Notes: generated by a model not told the origin, from the sequence alone. DNA of 64,000 nucleotides from Rhodococcus sp. 4CII (GCF_014256275.1 NZ_JACCFE010000002.1:4134001-4198000), one strand, 5' to 3'; counted from the stretch's first letter, positions 33,910 to 42,713 are shown. Program-made: numbers and translations.

Positions 33910-35148
33910 TCAGCGCGTCGATGGGGTGAAGGTGATCGGTAGCTTCTCGCATCCACGGACCTGGGACGAATGGAAGATCGCCGGACTGTCCGGCACGAGG
34001 GTGTAGTCGGGAATCCTCCGGTGGATTTCCTCCAGGGCCAGTCTCAGCTCGAGCCGCGCGAGGTGGGAGCCGAGGCAGCGGTGCGGGCCGGCGCCGAAGC
34101 CGATGTGGCGATTGGGATGCCGTTCGATCTGCAGTTCGTCGGCGTTGTCGAACTCGTCCTCGTCGCGGTTGGCGGAGGTCATCACCACCAGCAGCTGGTC
34201 GCCGGCCCTGATGGTGACGCCGCCGATCTCGACGTCGCGGGTTGCGCGACGGCCGCTGCTCGTCGCGGTCTCGATGCGCAGAATTTCTTCCACCGCCGAC
34301 GGGATCAGCGTCGGGTCGTCGATGATCGCCGCGCGCTGCTCGGGATTGCGCGACAGGTGGATCAGTCCCCAGGCGAGAGCGCCTTGGACGGTGTGCAGCC
34401 CCGCCACCAGGAGGAGGAAGAACATTCGGCACAATTCCTCGTCGGTGAGTGGCCGGGGTTCTCCTCCGACGTCGAGCGGGGTGTTGATGATCTGCGCCGT
34501 GAGAGTCTCCGAACTGTCGTCGCCGGATCGCACTCGCGCCACGACCCGACCGAAGTACTCGTAGATCTCGGCGGCGGCCTTCGCGCGGGCCTCGGCTGAT
34601 TCCTCCTCGCTCGCGCCGGGGATGCCCTGGAGTGTGATGTCGGTCCACTCGGTGAATCGCGGTGCGTCGCTCAGGGACCATCCCATGAGCGCAAGGAAGA
34701 TTCGAGTGGGCAATTCGTGCGCGAACTCGGAGATGAACTCGCACTCACCGGCCGCAGCGAATCCGTCGATGAGATCGGTGACGATCCCCCGGATCTCGGG
34801 CTCGAGCGCCTTCATGCTCTTGGGGCTGAACAGCGGCTGCAATGCCCGCCGGTAGTAGCTGTGCTCGGGTGGGTCGAGTTCGAGTGGAAGGAACTTGCCC
34901 TGGGCCGCATTCAACAGGTTGTTGGGGAAGCTCGAGAAGGTCTCCGGATCCTGGAGGACCTGGAGGGCTTCCTTGTATCGGGTGACCACCCAGTGTCCGC
35001 CGTGCTGCGGCGACCAGAGGATCGGTCCCTGCGTGCGCAACGCGGCGACACGTTCCTGGAACACATCCGTGGGCGATGCCAGGGACGGGTCGTACACATT
35101 GAAGTCGGTGATCAGGTGACCGGGAATTGCGATCTGTGTCGTGACCAT
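33910..35148 (-). CDS. Cytochrome P450
   Basis: A 412-residue bacterial P450. The haem-binding loop is FGAGPHRCLG (about residues 346-355), the ExxR motif is EEILR in the K helix, and the I helix reads LLLVAGLHTVQGAL. The usual acidic residue before the conserved Thr is His here. The start ATG 35148 follows AAGGA. It needs a ferredoxin and reductase; a CxxHxxC ferredoxin lies at 48103. It is divergent from the cupin-led operon at 35604, so it probably hydroxylates a substrate of that pathway. Confidence 0.92.
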   Translation of the reverse strand: MVTTQIAIPGHLITDFNVYDPSLASPTDVFQERVAALRTQGPILWSPQHGGHWVVTRYKEALQVLQDPETFSSFPNNLLNAAQGKFLPLELDPPEHSYYRRALQPLFSPKSMKALEPEIRGIVTDLIDGFAAAGECEFISEFAHELPTRIFLALMGWSLSDAPRFTEWTDITLQGIPGASEEESAEARAKAAAEIYEYFGRVVARVRSGDDSSETLTAQIINTPLDVGGEPRPLTDEELCRMFFLLLVAGLHTVQGALAWGLIHLSRNPEQRAAIIDDPTLIPSAVEEILRIETATSSGRRATRDVEIGGVTIRAGDQLLVVMTSANRDEDEFDNADELQIERHPNRHIGFGAGPHRCLGSHLARLELRLALEEIHRRIPDYTLVPDSPAIFHSSQVRGCEKLPITFTPSTR

Positions 35149-35368
35149 CGGGATCCTTCGCGAGGGAGAAGTCCGGTGCGTCGCCTCGAGGGGGACGTAC
35201 CCGGAGGGTCGGATGAACTCGCGCTGCCGTGAACCAAGGCGAGGGCTGAGGTGAGAAAGGCGACTGCCTTGCGACGAAGGTAGATCAGCGCCCTCGGCGC
35301 GGTCAACAGTCAATATGTTCTAACCCCGGTATGACGCACGGGATTCAGCCGGCACAAGACGTCTCCCC

Positions 35369-35397
35369 TTGACCAATTAACCGACAGCATTTAGATT
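35369..35397 (+). promoter_or_regulatory. Promoter of the cupin/luciferase-like operon
   Basis: TTGACC (35369-35374), 17 bases, TAGATT (35392-35397). The -10 region TTAGATTAAC recurs exactly at the MFS promoter (45508-45517). A 12-mer found at two other promoters follows at 35402-35413. The 455-base gap 35149-35603 holds no gene. Confidence 0.55.
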
Positions 35398-35603
35398 AAC
35401 TGACGTGATCCGCGACACTGTGGTGTGTGAGCGAGTGGTACGTCGCACGGAGGTGTGCGGTGACTCGTTGCCGCGCGGCAGACTCGGCGTGAAAACGTTG
35501 TGGAACAGAGGATCTCACCGGAGCTGAACCATTCGAACACTCTGCCCCGCGGCCGCGTTCCCCTTGTCCTTCCCTCCCAGTGGTTTCCTCCGAAGGGGCA
35601 ATT

Positions 35604-36080
35604 ATGAGCTTTCGCCGTGTGATCGTTGCCGAACCCGACGGCTCGGCTGCACTCGTTGCCGACAGAGAGATCGCGAGGTTGGCCGCCGAGGGTATCGACC
35701 CCATTTGGCGTACCGACTCCGTTCCCGAGGTGCCCAATCCCGGCGGTGTTTCCGACACCCTCGGGTTTCCCGATCCGGGTGGGGTATGGGTCATCGGTTG
35801 GATTCTCGAACCTGGCCGGATGGGCAACAGCGACAACGGAATAGTGGTAATGGACGAGGAGGCGCCGGGCTTCCATCGCACCGATTCCATAGACGTGCAC
35901 GTGCTTCTCGAGGGCTCGCTCGTGCTCGAACTCGAGGACGGCACGGAGATCGCGCTCGGCGCCGGCGACACCGTGGTCGTCAACGGCAACAAGCATCGAT
36001 GGCACAACCGGGGCGAGCAGACGGCACGGGCCATCGTCACCATCTGCGGCGCATCACGCACCAACCGACAGGAGATCTGA
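35604..36080 (+). CDS. Cupin-domain protein
   Basis: A 158-residue single-domain cupin. The C-terminal half has the beta-barrel motifs: HRTDSIDVHVLLEGSLVLEL and LGAGDTVVVNGNKHRWHNRG, with His/Glu-type metal ligands in the expected places. Such proteins may be dioxygenases, isomerases or sensors. ATG 35604 follows GAAGGGG. It is the first gene of a nine-gene operon, two bases from the luciferase-like gene. Confidence 0.75.
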   Translation: MSFRRVIVAEPDGSAALVADREIARLAAEGIDPIWRTDSVPEVPNPGGVSDTLGFPDPGGVWVIGWILEPGRMGNSDNGIVVMDEEAPGFHRTDSIDVHVLLEGSLVLELEDGTEIALGAGDTVVVNGNKHRWHNRGEQTARAIVTICGASRTNRQEI

Positions 36081-36081
36081 C

Positions 36082-37287
36082 ATGGAACCTACAGTTGTGA
36101 ACAGCGTGCCGGCCGCGCGGACTGCACCGCTCCGGTGCGGAGTGTTTCTTCCGCCGTACCACAACCCGCGACGCAACCCCACGATGGCAATCGAACAGGA
36201 CCTCCGCCACGTCGAGGATCTCGATCGCCTCGGATTCCATCAGGTGTGGTTCGGGGAACATCACAGTGGCGGGTACGAGGTGGGGCCCTCACCGGAACTG
36301 ATGATCGCGGCAGCAGCCCAGCGTACGTCACGCATCGAGCTGTGCAGCGGCGTCATCTCCCTTCCTTATCATCATCCACTGATGGTTGCCGACCGAATCA
36401 CATTCTTGGACCACATGACTCGCGGTCGCATCCGGATCGGAGTCGGTCCGGGTGCGCTCGTGGCCGACTCGCAGATGATGGGCATGGATTACAACCTGCT
36501 GCGGCCGCGGATGGAGGAATCCCTGGACGCCGTCCTGGAACTGCTGAGCACACCTGGACCCGTCGACCGCAAGACGGAATGGTTCTCGCTCGAGGACGCC
36601 CGAGTTCAGCTGGGCCCCTACTCGTATCCCGGGGTGCCGATCACGGTCGCGGCCGCCATGTCGCCGTCGGGCCCGAAGCTTGCCGGAAAGTACGGGCTCG
36701 GTCTGCTGTCGATCGGGGGAACCAGCGCGAAGTCGATCGAATTGCTCGCGCAGACGTGGGACATCACCACCAGCGAGGCGAACGCGTACGGGCAGTCGGT
36801 GGATCGCGAGGACTGGGCCATCGTCGGCAACATCCACATCGCCGACACCTACGAGCAGGCCGTCGAGGACACCAGATACGGGCTGCGCGACTTCATGGAC
36901 TACCGCCACGTCGTCACCCCGATGAAGATGATCGAACCCGGTGAGGACGTCACGCACGAGGAACTGGTCCGGCGTGTCAACGAGTCCGGCTACGGCTGCA
37001 TCGGCGACGCGAACGACGCCATCGCGTACATCCAGAAGATCATCGACCGCACCGGCGGCTTCGGCACGTTCCTGGCGACGGCCCACGACTGGGCCGACAC
37101 GGAGGCCACGTCGCGCATGTACCGCATTCTCATGCGTGACGTCATGCCGCGCTTCACCGGAACGTGCGAACCGCTGCTCAATTCCTACCACTGGACGCAG
37201 GCGCGCAAGGAAGGCTTCAGCGAACGCTTCGCGACCGGTATCAGCCAGGCGACCCATGACTACGAGCGCGCGAAGAGCGCACGGTAA
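36082..37287 (+). CDS. Luciferase-like flavin monooxygenase (LimB-like)
   Basis: A 401-residue LLM-class TIM-barrel protein. It has RCGVFLPPYHNPRRNPTMAI at the start, the FHQVWFGEHHSGGYE segment, ELCSGVISLPYHHPLMVADR and RIRIGVGPGALVAD. This pattern is like limonene monooxygenase LimB and alkanal monooxygenases, which use reduced FMN supplied by a separate reductase; a flavin reductase is encoded at 41240. AGGAG lies at the cupin stop. A terpene or related cyclic substrate fits the adjacent carveol-dehydrogenase-like SDR. Confidence 0.85.
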   Translation: MEPTVVNSVPAARTAPLRCGVFLPPYHNPRRNPTMAIEQDLRHVEDLDRLGFHQVWFGEHHSGGYEVGPSPELMIAAAAQRTSRIELCSGVISLPYHHPLMVADRITFLDHMTRGRIRIGVGPGALVADSQMMGMDYNLLRPRMEESLDAVLELLSTPGPVDRKTEWFSLEDARVQLGPYSYPGVPITVAAAMSPSGPKLAGKYGLGLLSIGGTSAKSIELLAQTWDITTSEANAYGQSVDREDWAIVGNIHIADTYEQAVEDTRYGLRDFMDYRHVVTPMKMIEPGEDVTHEELVRRVNESGYGCIGDANDAIAYIQKIIDRTGGFGTFLATAHDWADTEATSRMYRILMRDVMPRFTGTCEPLLNSYHWTQARKEGFSERFATGISQATHDYERAKSAR

Positions 37288-37326
37288 TTCCCACCTCGAC
37301 CACCTTTTCGAACAACAGGAGTATCG

Positions 37327-38139
37327 ATGACGTCACTCGACGGAAAAGTAGCAGTCATCACCGGCGGAGCACGAGGGCAGGGCCGTTCCCACGCGCTCAC
37401 CCTCGCCGCCGCCGGCGCCAAGATCGTGGTCTGCGACGTCGCTGCGCCGATCAAGGAGGTGCAGTACGCGCTCGCAACATCGGAGGATCTCGAGGAGACG
37501 ATCCAGCTGGTCAAGGAAGCCGGCGGCGAGATCGCCGGCATTCAGGCGGACGTCCGGAGCAGCGCGGAGATGAAGTCCGTCGCAGACCTGGCGGTGTCAC
37601 AATTCGGACGGATCGACATCCTGCTGGCGAACGCCGGTATCCACGATCACTGCGAGTCGACGCTCGAGATCGAGGACGACGCGTGGCAGACGATGCTCGA
37701 CGTCAATCTCACCGGCGCGTGGAAGGCCTGCAAAGCGGTCGTTCCCGTGATGATCGACGGAGGCCGAGGCGGATCGATCGTGATCACCTCGTCCGTCGAC
37801 GGACTGCGCGCTGCCCCGTCGTGGGGTCACTACGGAGCGGCGAAGCACGGACTTCAGGGCTTGAAGGACACACTCGCATTCGAACTCGGCCAACACAACA
37901 TCCGGGTCAACACGGTGAACCCGACGGGGGTCAATTCGCCGATGGCGGCCGGCCTGTCGCAGGTGCTGCCGCACGTGGTGCGGAAGTGGAAGGACAACGA
38001 CCGCACGAACCTGCTGGACGTGACGATGCTCGAACCGCAGGACATCTCCGACGCCGTCCTGTGGCTCGTGTCCGACGCCGCCAGGTACGTGACCGGGATC
38101 GACGTGCCGATCGACGCGGGCTACCTGACCAAGCACTGA
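37327..38139 (+). CDS. Mycofactocin-coupled short-chain dehydrogenase (carveol dehydrogenase-like)
   Basis: A 270-residue SDR of the mycofactocin-associated type. The cofactor motif is ITGGARGQGRSHALTLAAAG, and the typical insert after the acidic residue (YALATSEDLEETIQLVKEAG) encloses a non-exchangeable nicotinamide cofactor. ANAG (about 96-99), Ser in ITSSVDG and YGAAKHG complete the active site. Relatives oxidise carveol and other alcohols with mycofactocin as the electron carrier. It probably oxidises the alcohol made by the monooxygenase. Confidence 0.87.
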   Translation: MTSLDGKVAVITGGARGQGRSHALTLAAAGAKIVVCDVAAPIKEVQYALATSEDLEETIQLVKEAGGEIAGIQADVRSSAEMKSVADLAVSQFGRIDILLANAGIHDHCESTLEIEDDAWQTMLDVNLTGAWKACKAVVPVMIDGGRGGSIVITSSVDGLRAAPSWGHYGAAKHGLQGLKDTLAFELGQHNIRVNTVNPTGVNSPMAAGLSQVLPHVVRKWKDNDRTNLLDVTMLEPQDISDAVLWLVSDAARYVTGIDVPIDAGYLTKH

Positions 38140-38210
38140 CCGTTCGGGTCCGTTGCGACACCGGTCCACAGGCTGGAATCGAAATGCCAATTCACGAGAG
38201 TGGAGATGCG

Positions 38211-38690
38211 ATGACCCCGAGTAGCGAGGTGGCCCGCGAATTCCCGGCGACGCTGGCCGGCCCGTATGCGGACGGCCTGGACCTGCCGTACTGGGAGGGT
38301 CTGCGGGCAGGTGAGCTCCGTCTGCAGAGGTGCGGCGAGTGCGGCTTGTGGATCTGGGGGCCACGCTGGATGTGTGGGCAGTGCCAGGTGTTCGACCCGG
38401 AATGGGTCGCCGTGGAAGCGGTCGGACGGGTCTTCTCGTGGTCCCGGACCTGGCACTCCTTCATCCCGGAACTGGCAGGCGAACTGCCGTTCATCACGGT
38501 TCTCGTCGAACTGCCGCATGCCGGGGGACGCCGGGTCCTCGGCCTGCTCACAGAAGACGGAGACGCCGACATCGCCATCGGGGATGCAGTCAGCGGGATC
38601 ATTCAGCAGCCCGCCGATGCGCCGTGGCCGCTGCTGCGCTGGCAACGCGCGGGCACGCCCCCCGAGACCGAGCAGGGAGAACACCGATGA
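38211..38690 (+). CDS. DUF35 zinc-ribbon/OB-fold protein
   Basis: A 159-residue protein with an N-terminal zinc ribbon (CGECG and CGQCQ pairs, about residues 42-60) and a C-terminal OB fold (RVFSWSRTWHSF, LPFITVLVELP). DUF35 proteins partner thiolase-like proteins in acyl-CoA chemistry and in aldol or retro-aldol lyases such as Ltp2. The next gene is exactly such a thiolase-like protein, overlapping by ATGA. ATG 38211 is chosen for its TGGAG site; ATG 38184 is possible. Confidence 0.83.
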   Translation: MTPSSEVAREFPATLAGPYADGLDLPYWEGLRAGELRLQRCGECGLWIWGPRWMCGQCQVFDPEWVAVEAVGRVFSWSRTWHSFIPELAGELPFITVLVELPHAGGRRVLGLLTEDGDADIAIGDAVSGIIQQPADAPWPLLRWQRAGTPPETEQGEHR

Positions 38691-39862
38691 CCGATTCATT
38701 TCTGCGCGGGGCGGCCGCCGTGGTAGGCGTCAGCGAGTTCCACTACAAGCGAGGAGAATCGCCCGACAGCGAACTTCGGATGACGTTGCGGGCGATCGTC
38801 GAGGCGGCCGCCGACGCCGGCGTGTCACCGCGCGAGATCGACGGCTTCGTGTCGTACGGCGGCGGCGAGAACGATGGGACCGTCGTGGGCTCATCGCTCA
38901 TGTCGCACCGGATTCGATGGTCCAACATGATCTGGGGAGGCGGCGGCGGTGGTGCAGCCGCGGCGATCACGAACGCGGCGGTCGCCATCGCGGCAGGACA
39001 GGCGCAGTGCGTCGTCGTCTATCGCGCTATGGCGCAACAGGATTCCGGTCGTCTCGGATATGCCAAGCACCACTTCGACGGGCACATGCTCCCGCACGGG
39101 GTCGGATCGCCGGCCCAAGCCTGCGCGCTGCGCACCCGGCGGATGCTCGAACACGACGGTGTCCCGGAATCCGCGATGCGATCCCTGGTTCTGGCCGACT
39201 ACTTCCATGCCCAGCAAAATCCGTCTGCCGCGGCATTCGGCCGTCCACTCGACGAAACTGGATACGACGCGTCCCGGATGATCGTCGAGCCGTACCGGCT
39301 GTACGACTGCTCACGGGAGAATGACGGCGCGGTCGCATTGATCCTGGTCTCCGCGGATCGCGCCGAGGCGCTCGGCCCGAATCCGGCGTACGTGCTGGCC
39401 GGTAGTCAGGGCGCGGTGGGCGGCTATGCCGTCGACACAGAGAACGATCTCGACTACACCTCGGCCGGATTCGGCGGCACCGCCGGCGTCGCGGAGACCC
39501 TCTGGGCGGATGCCGGCCTCGGACCCGACCAGGTCGATGTCGTCCAGGTCTACGAAAACTTCAGCGGTTCGGGAGTGGCCGCACTGATCGATCACTCGCT
39601 GTGCCCACCCGGTGCCGATGCCGGCAAGGTCATGACCGTCGAGAATCTCACCGCACCACACGGGCTGCTCCCGGTGAATACCAGCGGTGGCAACCTGGCG
39701 GATTCGTTCGTCAACGGCATGGGGTTGGCCGTCGAAGCGGTTCGCCAGGTGCGCGGAACCTCCACCAACCAGGTTCCCGACGCGACGGTGTCCCTCTTCA
39801 TCGGCGGACCGATGGCCGCAGTCTCGAGTTCGGTCCTGCTGTGCACGCGCGACGTGCTGTGA
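38687..39862 (+). CDS. Thiolase-like (SCP2/lipid-transfer type) protein lacking the nucleophilic Cys
   Basis: A 391-residue thiolase-fold protein (AAVVGVSEFHYKRGESPDSE, DVVQVYENFSGSGVAALID, NTSGGNLADSFVNGMGLAVE). Where thiolases carry the nucleophile Cys (usually in ACASG), this has a glycine-alanine run (IWGGGGGGAAAAITNAAV), so it should not be a true thiolase. Ltp-type retro-aldolases with DUF35 partners also lack it. The conserved C-terminal block is present. It is tightly coupled to the DUF35 gene. A role in releasing a side chain as aldehyde or acyl-CoA is likely. Confidence 0.83.
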   Translation: MTDSFLRGAAAVVGVSEFHYKRGESPDSELRMTLRAIVEAAADAGVSPREIDGFVSYGGGENDGTVVGSSLMSHRIRWSNMIWGGGGGGAAAAITNAAVAIAAGQAQCVVVYRAMAQQDSGRLGYAKHHFDGHMLPHGVGSPAQACALRTRRMLEHDGVPESAMRSLVLADYFHAQQNPSAAAFGRPLDETGYDASRMIVEPYRLYDCSRENDGAVALILVSADRAEALGPNPAYVLAGSQGAVGGYAVDTENDLDYTSAGFGGTAGVAETLWADAGLGPDQVDVVQVYENFSGSGVAALIDHSLCPPGADAGKVMTVENLTAPHGLLPVNTSGGNLADSFVNGMGLAVEAVRQVRGTSTNQVPDATVSLFIGGPMAAVSSSVLLCTRDVL

Positions 39863-39880
39863 GCTGAAAGGAAGCACGAC

Positions 39881-40396
39881 ATGGCAGTGACAGGAGAGGA
39901 ACAGCCGGTCCTGAGCCCCCGGTCCGGCATCGATGGTGTCGCGATCGCGGACCGAATCGTCGGGTCCTGGGAACTCGTCGAGTACTCGACGACGTCCGAC
40001 GCGGGCACCGTCGGCCATCCGCTGGGGCCGGACGCTCGCGGACTGATCATCTACTCGGCCGACGGGTTCATGTCGGCGCAGATCATGCGCCCCGGCCGAA
40101 CCCTCTACCGGTCGGTCAATGTGCACAGCGGCGAGACGAGCGAACGCAGCGAGGCGGCCGGCGGCTACCTCGCGTATTCGGGTCCGTACCACGTCGACGA
40201 GGCGAACTGCGCCGTGTGGCACGAGATGACGGTGTCGCTGTATCCGAACTGGATCGGCGACAACCAGAAGCGGCAAGTGCGCTTCGACGGCGACCGAATG
40301 ACGCTCTCGTCGGATCCGTTGGTGTTCCGCACGACCACGCTGTTGCCCGCGCTGGTCTGGCAGCGAACCGCGCGTCCGAGGCGGGTGACGACATGA
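39881..40396 (+). CDS. Lipocalin-like domain protein
   Basis: A 171-residue protein with the lipocalin-like (PF13924-type) pattern: RIVGSWELVEYSTTSD, GLIIYSADGFMSAQIMRPG, SGPYHVDEANCAVWHEMTVS and later beta-strands. These small barrels bind hydrophobic ligands, but roles are not known. AAGGAAG precedes the start. It overlaps the next gene by ATGA, so it is part of the catabolic operon and may bind or carry its hydrophobic substrate. Confidence 0.75.
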   Translation: MAVTGEEQPVLSPRSGIDGVAIADRIVGSWELVEYSTTSDAGTVGHPLGPDARGLIIYSADGFMSAQIMRPGRTLYRSVNVHSGETSERSEAAGGYLAYSGPYHVDEANCAVWHEMTVSLYPNWIGDNQKRQVRFDGDRMTLSSDPLVFRTTTLLPALVWQRTARPRRVTT

Positions 40397-40881
40397 GCGG
40401 CGGGGGTTTCACCTTTGCCGTCGACCTGTCGACACCGAACGCGTCGGTCGAGAGCATCGTCCTCGTCCGGCGACCGGGTGCCGTCGAGACCGTGCGGATA
40501 ACCGCTCCGGACCTTCGTGAGGCGCAGAAGAAGCGCTCATCGATCAGGGCAGGGTTCGAAGAACGCGGAACGTCCGGTGGCCGGGTCGACGTACTGCTCG
40601 ACGTCGTCGTCCACATCGCTGCGGATGCTCGCACTGCCCGCCGCGAAGCGGTCGGAGGACAGGGCCACACGGTGGTGTACGTCGGAACACCCAGCGGACT
40701 CGCAAGCTTGATTCTCGACATCCGCGCGGCCGACGTTGCCGACGGTGTCACCGTCGTTCCGGTTGCCGCGGAGGGGCGTGCACGCGATTCCTGTGCACAG
40801 CTGCTGCTCGGTGACGTGCTGGCGTTCCTCGAAGCCCGCGGCCTCGCACCGGACGTGACGGCCCGGCGGCACGCCGGCTAG
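40393..40881 (+). CDS. Truncated luciferase-like protein: C-terminal part only
   Basis: A 162-residue protein resembling the C-terminal quarter of NtaA-type luciferase-like monooxygenases: VDVLLDVVVHIAADARTARR, then HTVVYVGTPSGLASLILDIR and DGVTVVPVAAEG. The N-terminal TIM-barrel strands that bind FMN and substrate are absent. Its start overlaps the preceding gene by ATGA, so it seems a stable standalone gene, not a break in a longer frame. It may be a domesticated fragment or partner of the full-length enzyme at 36082. The assignment rests on short motifs. Confidence 0.55.
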   Translation: MSGGGFTFAVDLSTPNASVESIVLVRRPGAVETVRITAPDLREAQKKRSSIRAGFEERGTSGGRVDVLLDVVVHIAADARTARREAVGGQGHTVVYVGTPSGLASLILDIRAADVADGVTVVPVAAEGRARDSCAQLLLGDVLAFLEARGLAPDVTARRHAG

Positions 40882-40913
40882 CTCCCGCCCAGCCACGGAG
40901 AAACGGAGAACCA

Positions 40914-41228
40914 ATGCGAATCGTCGTCGACAGGATCCCCGGTGAGTCACAGATCCGGCTCGAAGACGCCGGCGAGTTCGGCTCCCTCCACATCGAATCG
41001 GCCGACCCGCGGCACGGCGTCTCGCCGGATCACCTTTCAGCTCTCGGCCGACCGTCCGGCGCATACCAGGTGTTCGTCGACCCGGCCACGATCCGTGCCC
41101 TCGCGGGGAACCGGGCGTCCGACCCGACGTGGTCGGCGGGATTCGAGGCGATGATCGACTTCGCCGAGCGTCGCGGATGGCTCAGTCCCGCAGGCGAGAT
41201 CAGGGTTCACATCGCACCGAACGTATGA
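40914..41228 (+). CDS. Hypothetical protein in the luciferase-like operon
   Basis: A 104-residue soluble protein with a good ribosome site (ACGGAGAA). No family was recognised. It is followed within a few bases by the flavin reductase gene. The composition is mixed alpha/beta with no metal motif or membrane segment. Confidence 0.6.
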   Translation: MRIVVDRIPGESQIRLEDAGEFGSLHIESADPRHGVSPDHLSALGRPSGAYQVFVDPATIRALAGNRASDPTWSAGFEAMIDFAERRGWLSPAGEIRVHIAPNV

Positions 41229-41239
41229 GAGGACGAGAC

Positions 41240-41755
41240 GTGACGACACGATTGGACAGCAGTGAGTTCTCGGCTGTGAACACCCGGGAGCTCCGTGACG
41301 TACTGGGGCACTTCTGTTCCGGTGTGACGGTGGTGACGGCGATGGTCGGCGGCGAACCGGCGGGTTTCACCTGCCAGTCGTTCTCGGCGCTGTCGCTGGA
41401 TCCGCCCCGGGTATTGCTGTGCCCGAGCAAGCGCTCGACGAGTTGGCCCACGATCCGCACCGCCGAGACGTTCTGTATCAACGTGCTCTCGGCGGGGCAA
41501 CAGAGCCTCAGCGACCGCTTCGCGATATCGGGTGGACCGAAGTTCGACGGAGTGCAGTGGCACCCTGCCGAGCGCGGAGCGCCGATCCTGGACGGTGTGG
41601 CGGCCTGGTTCGAGGTGGCACTGGAGGCGGAGCACGACGGTGGCGATCACCTGATTGCCGTCGCCGCGATGCTCGGCTTCGACGCAGACCCGGCCACGGA
41701 ACCTTTGCTCTTCCATCGGAGCCGATACAGGGGGATCGTGGATCCGAGCCGCTGA
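41240..41755 (+). CDS. Flavin reductase (HpaC-like)
   Basis: A 171-residue flavin-reductase-like domain protein. It has LRDVLGHFCSGVTVVTAMVG, GFTCQSFSALSLDPPRVLLC and FCINVLSAGQQSLSDRFAI, the typical FMN-binding pattern of two-component monooxygenase reductases. It should supply reduced FMN to the luciferase-like enzyme at 36082. GTG 41240 is chosen because GAGAGG lies 7 bases before it; ATG 41225, which overlaps the previous stop, is an alternative start. Confidence 0.85.
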   Translation: MTTRLDSSEFSAVNTRELRDVLGHFCSGVTVVTAMVGGEPAGFTCQSFSALSLDPPRVLLCPSKRSTSWPTIRTAETFCINVLSAGQQSLSDRFAISGGPKFDGVQWHPAERGAPILDGVAAWFEVALEAEHDGGDHLIAVAAMLGFDADPATEPLLFHRSRYRGIVDPSR

Positions 41756-41830
41756 TCATCGTGGAGGCGATCCCGGCAGAGCGCCGTGGGACGGCCGGAG
41801 CGAGTCGATTTTCGACCGAAAGTGGGAGTG

Positions 41831-42469
41831 ATGGGACGACCGGCAAAGCCGCTGATCAGTCGGGGTTCGACGGTCGCGGCAAGCATCGAGATCATCGACA
41901 CCGAAGGAATGGATGCGTTCAGTCTGCCGCGCGTCGCCAAGCATCTGAACGTGAGCACGTCGTCGCTGTATCACCACTTCGCCGATCGCCGTGAACTCAT
42001 GACCGAGGTGGCGAAGGAGATCATGTTGGAAGCGGTCGTCCCCGGCCACCCACAGGGCAAGGACTGGGTGGAGTGGTTCGTCGACCTCAGCCTCAACTAT
42101 CGCGACGCCATTCTCCGCCATCCCAACGCAGCCCTCGTGTTGGTGCAGTTCCTCCCGCGAGACATCCTCACGAGCACATACGAGAAGTGCGCCCGAATCC
42201 TCGACGACGCGGGTGTGCCGGCACCTCTGCATGTGGTGATATTGGATGGGTTGGAGAAACTTTCGCTCGCGACGACCCTCACCGAACTGATGCGTCAGCC
42301 GGTCGGAAGCACGGAGATCTTCCCGAACGTCGACGCGCGCAGACACCCCACGCTCACCCGCGCGCTGGCGACGAACCGGTGGTCGTCGCGGGAGCTCTTC
42401 GTCGTCACGATCCGCGGTTTCCTGGCCGGCGTGGTGAGCGGGGCCCCAGCGGTTGAATCTTCCACGTAG
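41831..42469 (+). CDS. TetR-family regulator
   Basis: A 212-residue regulator with an N-terminal TetR helix-turn-helix (ASIEIIDTEGMDAFSLPRVA, HLNVSTSSLYHHFADRRELM, about residues 17-57) and a TetR C-terminal ligand domain (EWFVDLSLNYRDAILRHPNA). ATG 41831 follows GGGAGTG. It closes the cupin-led operon and probably represses this operon and the nearby genes until a pathway metabolite is present. Candidate sites are the repeated promoter elements at 35392, 42578 and 45508. Confidence 0.87.
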   Translation: MGRPAKPLISRGSTVAASIEIIDTEGMDAFSLPRVAKHLNVSTSSLYHHFADRRELMTEVAKEIMLEAVVPGHPQGKDWVEWFVDLSLNYRDAILRHPNAALVLVQFLPRDILTSTYEKCARILDDAGVPAPLHVVILDGLEKLSLATTLTELMRQPVGSTEIFPNVDARRHPTLTRALATNRWSSRELFVVTIRGFLAGVVSGAPAVESST

Positions 42470-42558
42470 ACGCACCGGATCTCGGTGCGGTCTCAACCGT
42501 GATACTCCGAAAAATATTGCAGTTGAGTAATTCTCGAAAGTTTTGATTTGCATCTCCC

Positions 42559-42587
42559 TTGACTCCTGTTATCTATAACCTTAAGGT
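42559..42587 (+). promoter_or_regulatory. Promoter with a palindromic -10 region for the aldehyde dehydrogenase gene
   Basis: TTGACT (42559-42564), 17 bases, TAAGGT (42582-42587). The -10 box overlaps the perfect palindrome ACCTTAAGGT (42578-42587). Downstream, GTTCGC/GCGAAC arms (42595-42620) flank the 12-mer GCGGATCACGTC. Confidence 0.5.
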
Positions 42588-42713
42588 AAAAGCAGTTCGC
42601 GGATCACGTCCGGTGCGAACCGTGACTTCAGTGCGGGGTGTGAGACCCGCCAGGGAGCCCTTTCCGAGCTGCCCGATCAATTCGATCCACCCGATGATGC
42701 GGAGTGAGCCATC

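Noticed and set aside
33302..34744. A 480-codon leftward frame overlapping the P450 gene
   Set aside because: It is out of frame with the P450, is arginine-rich and has no family motifs; a typical shadow of high-GC DNA.
41756..42553. A 265-codon leftward frame over the TetR gene
   Set aside because: It is antisense to a TetR gene with a clear helix-turn-helix, and its translation has no recognised domain.
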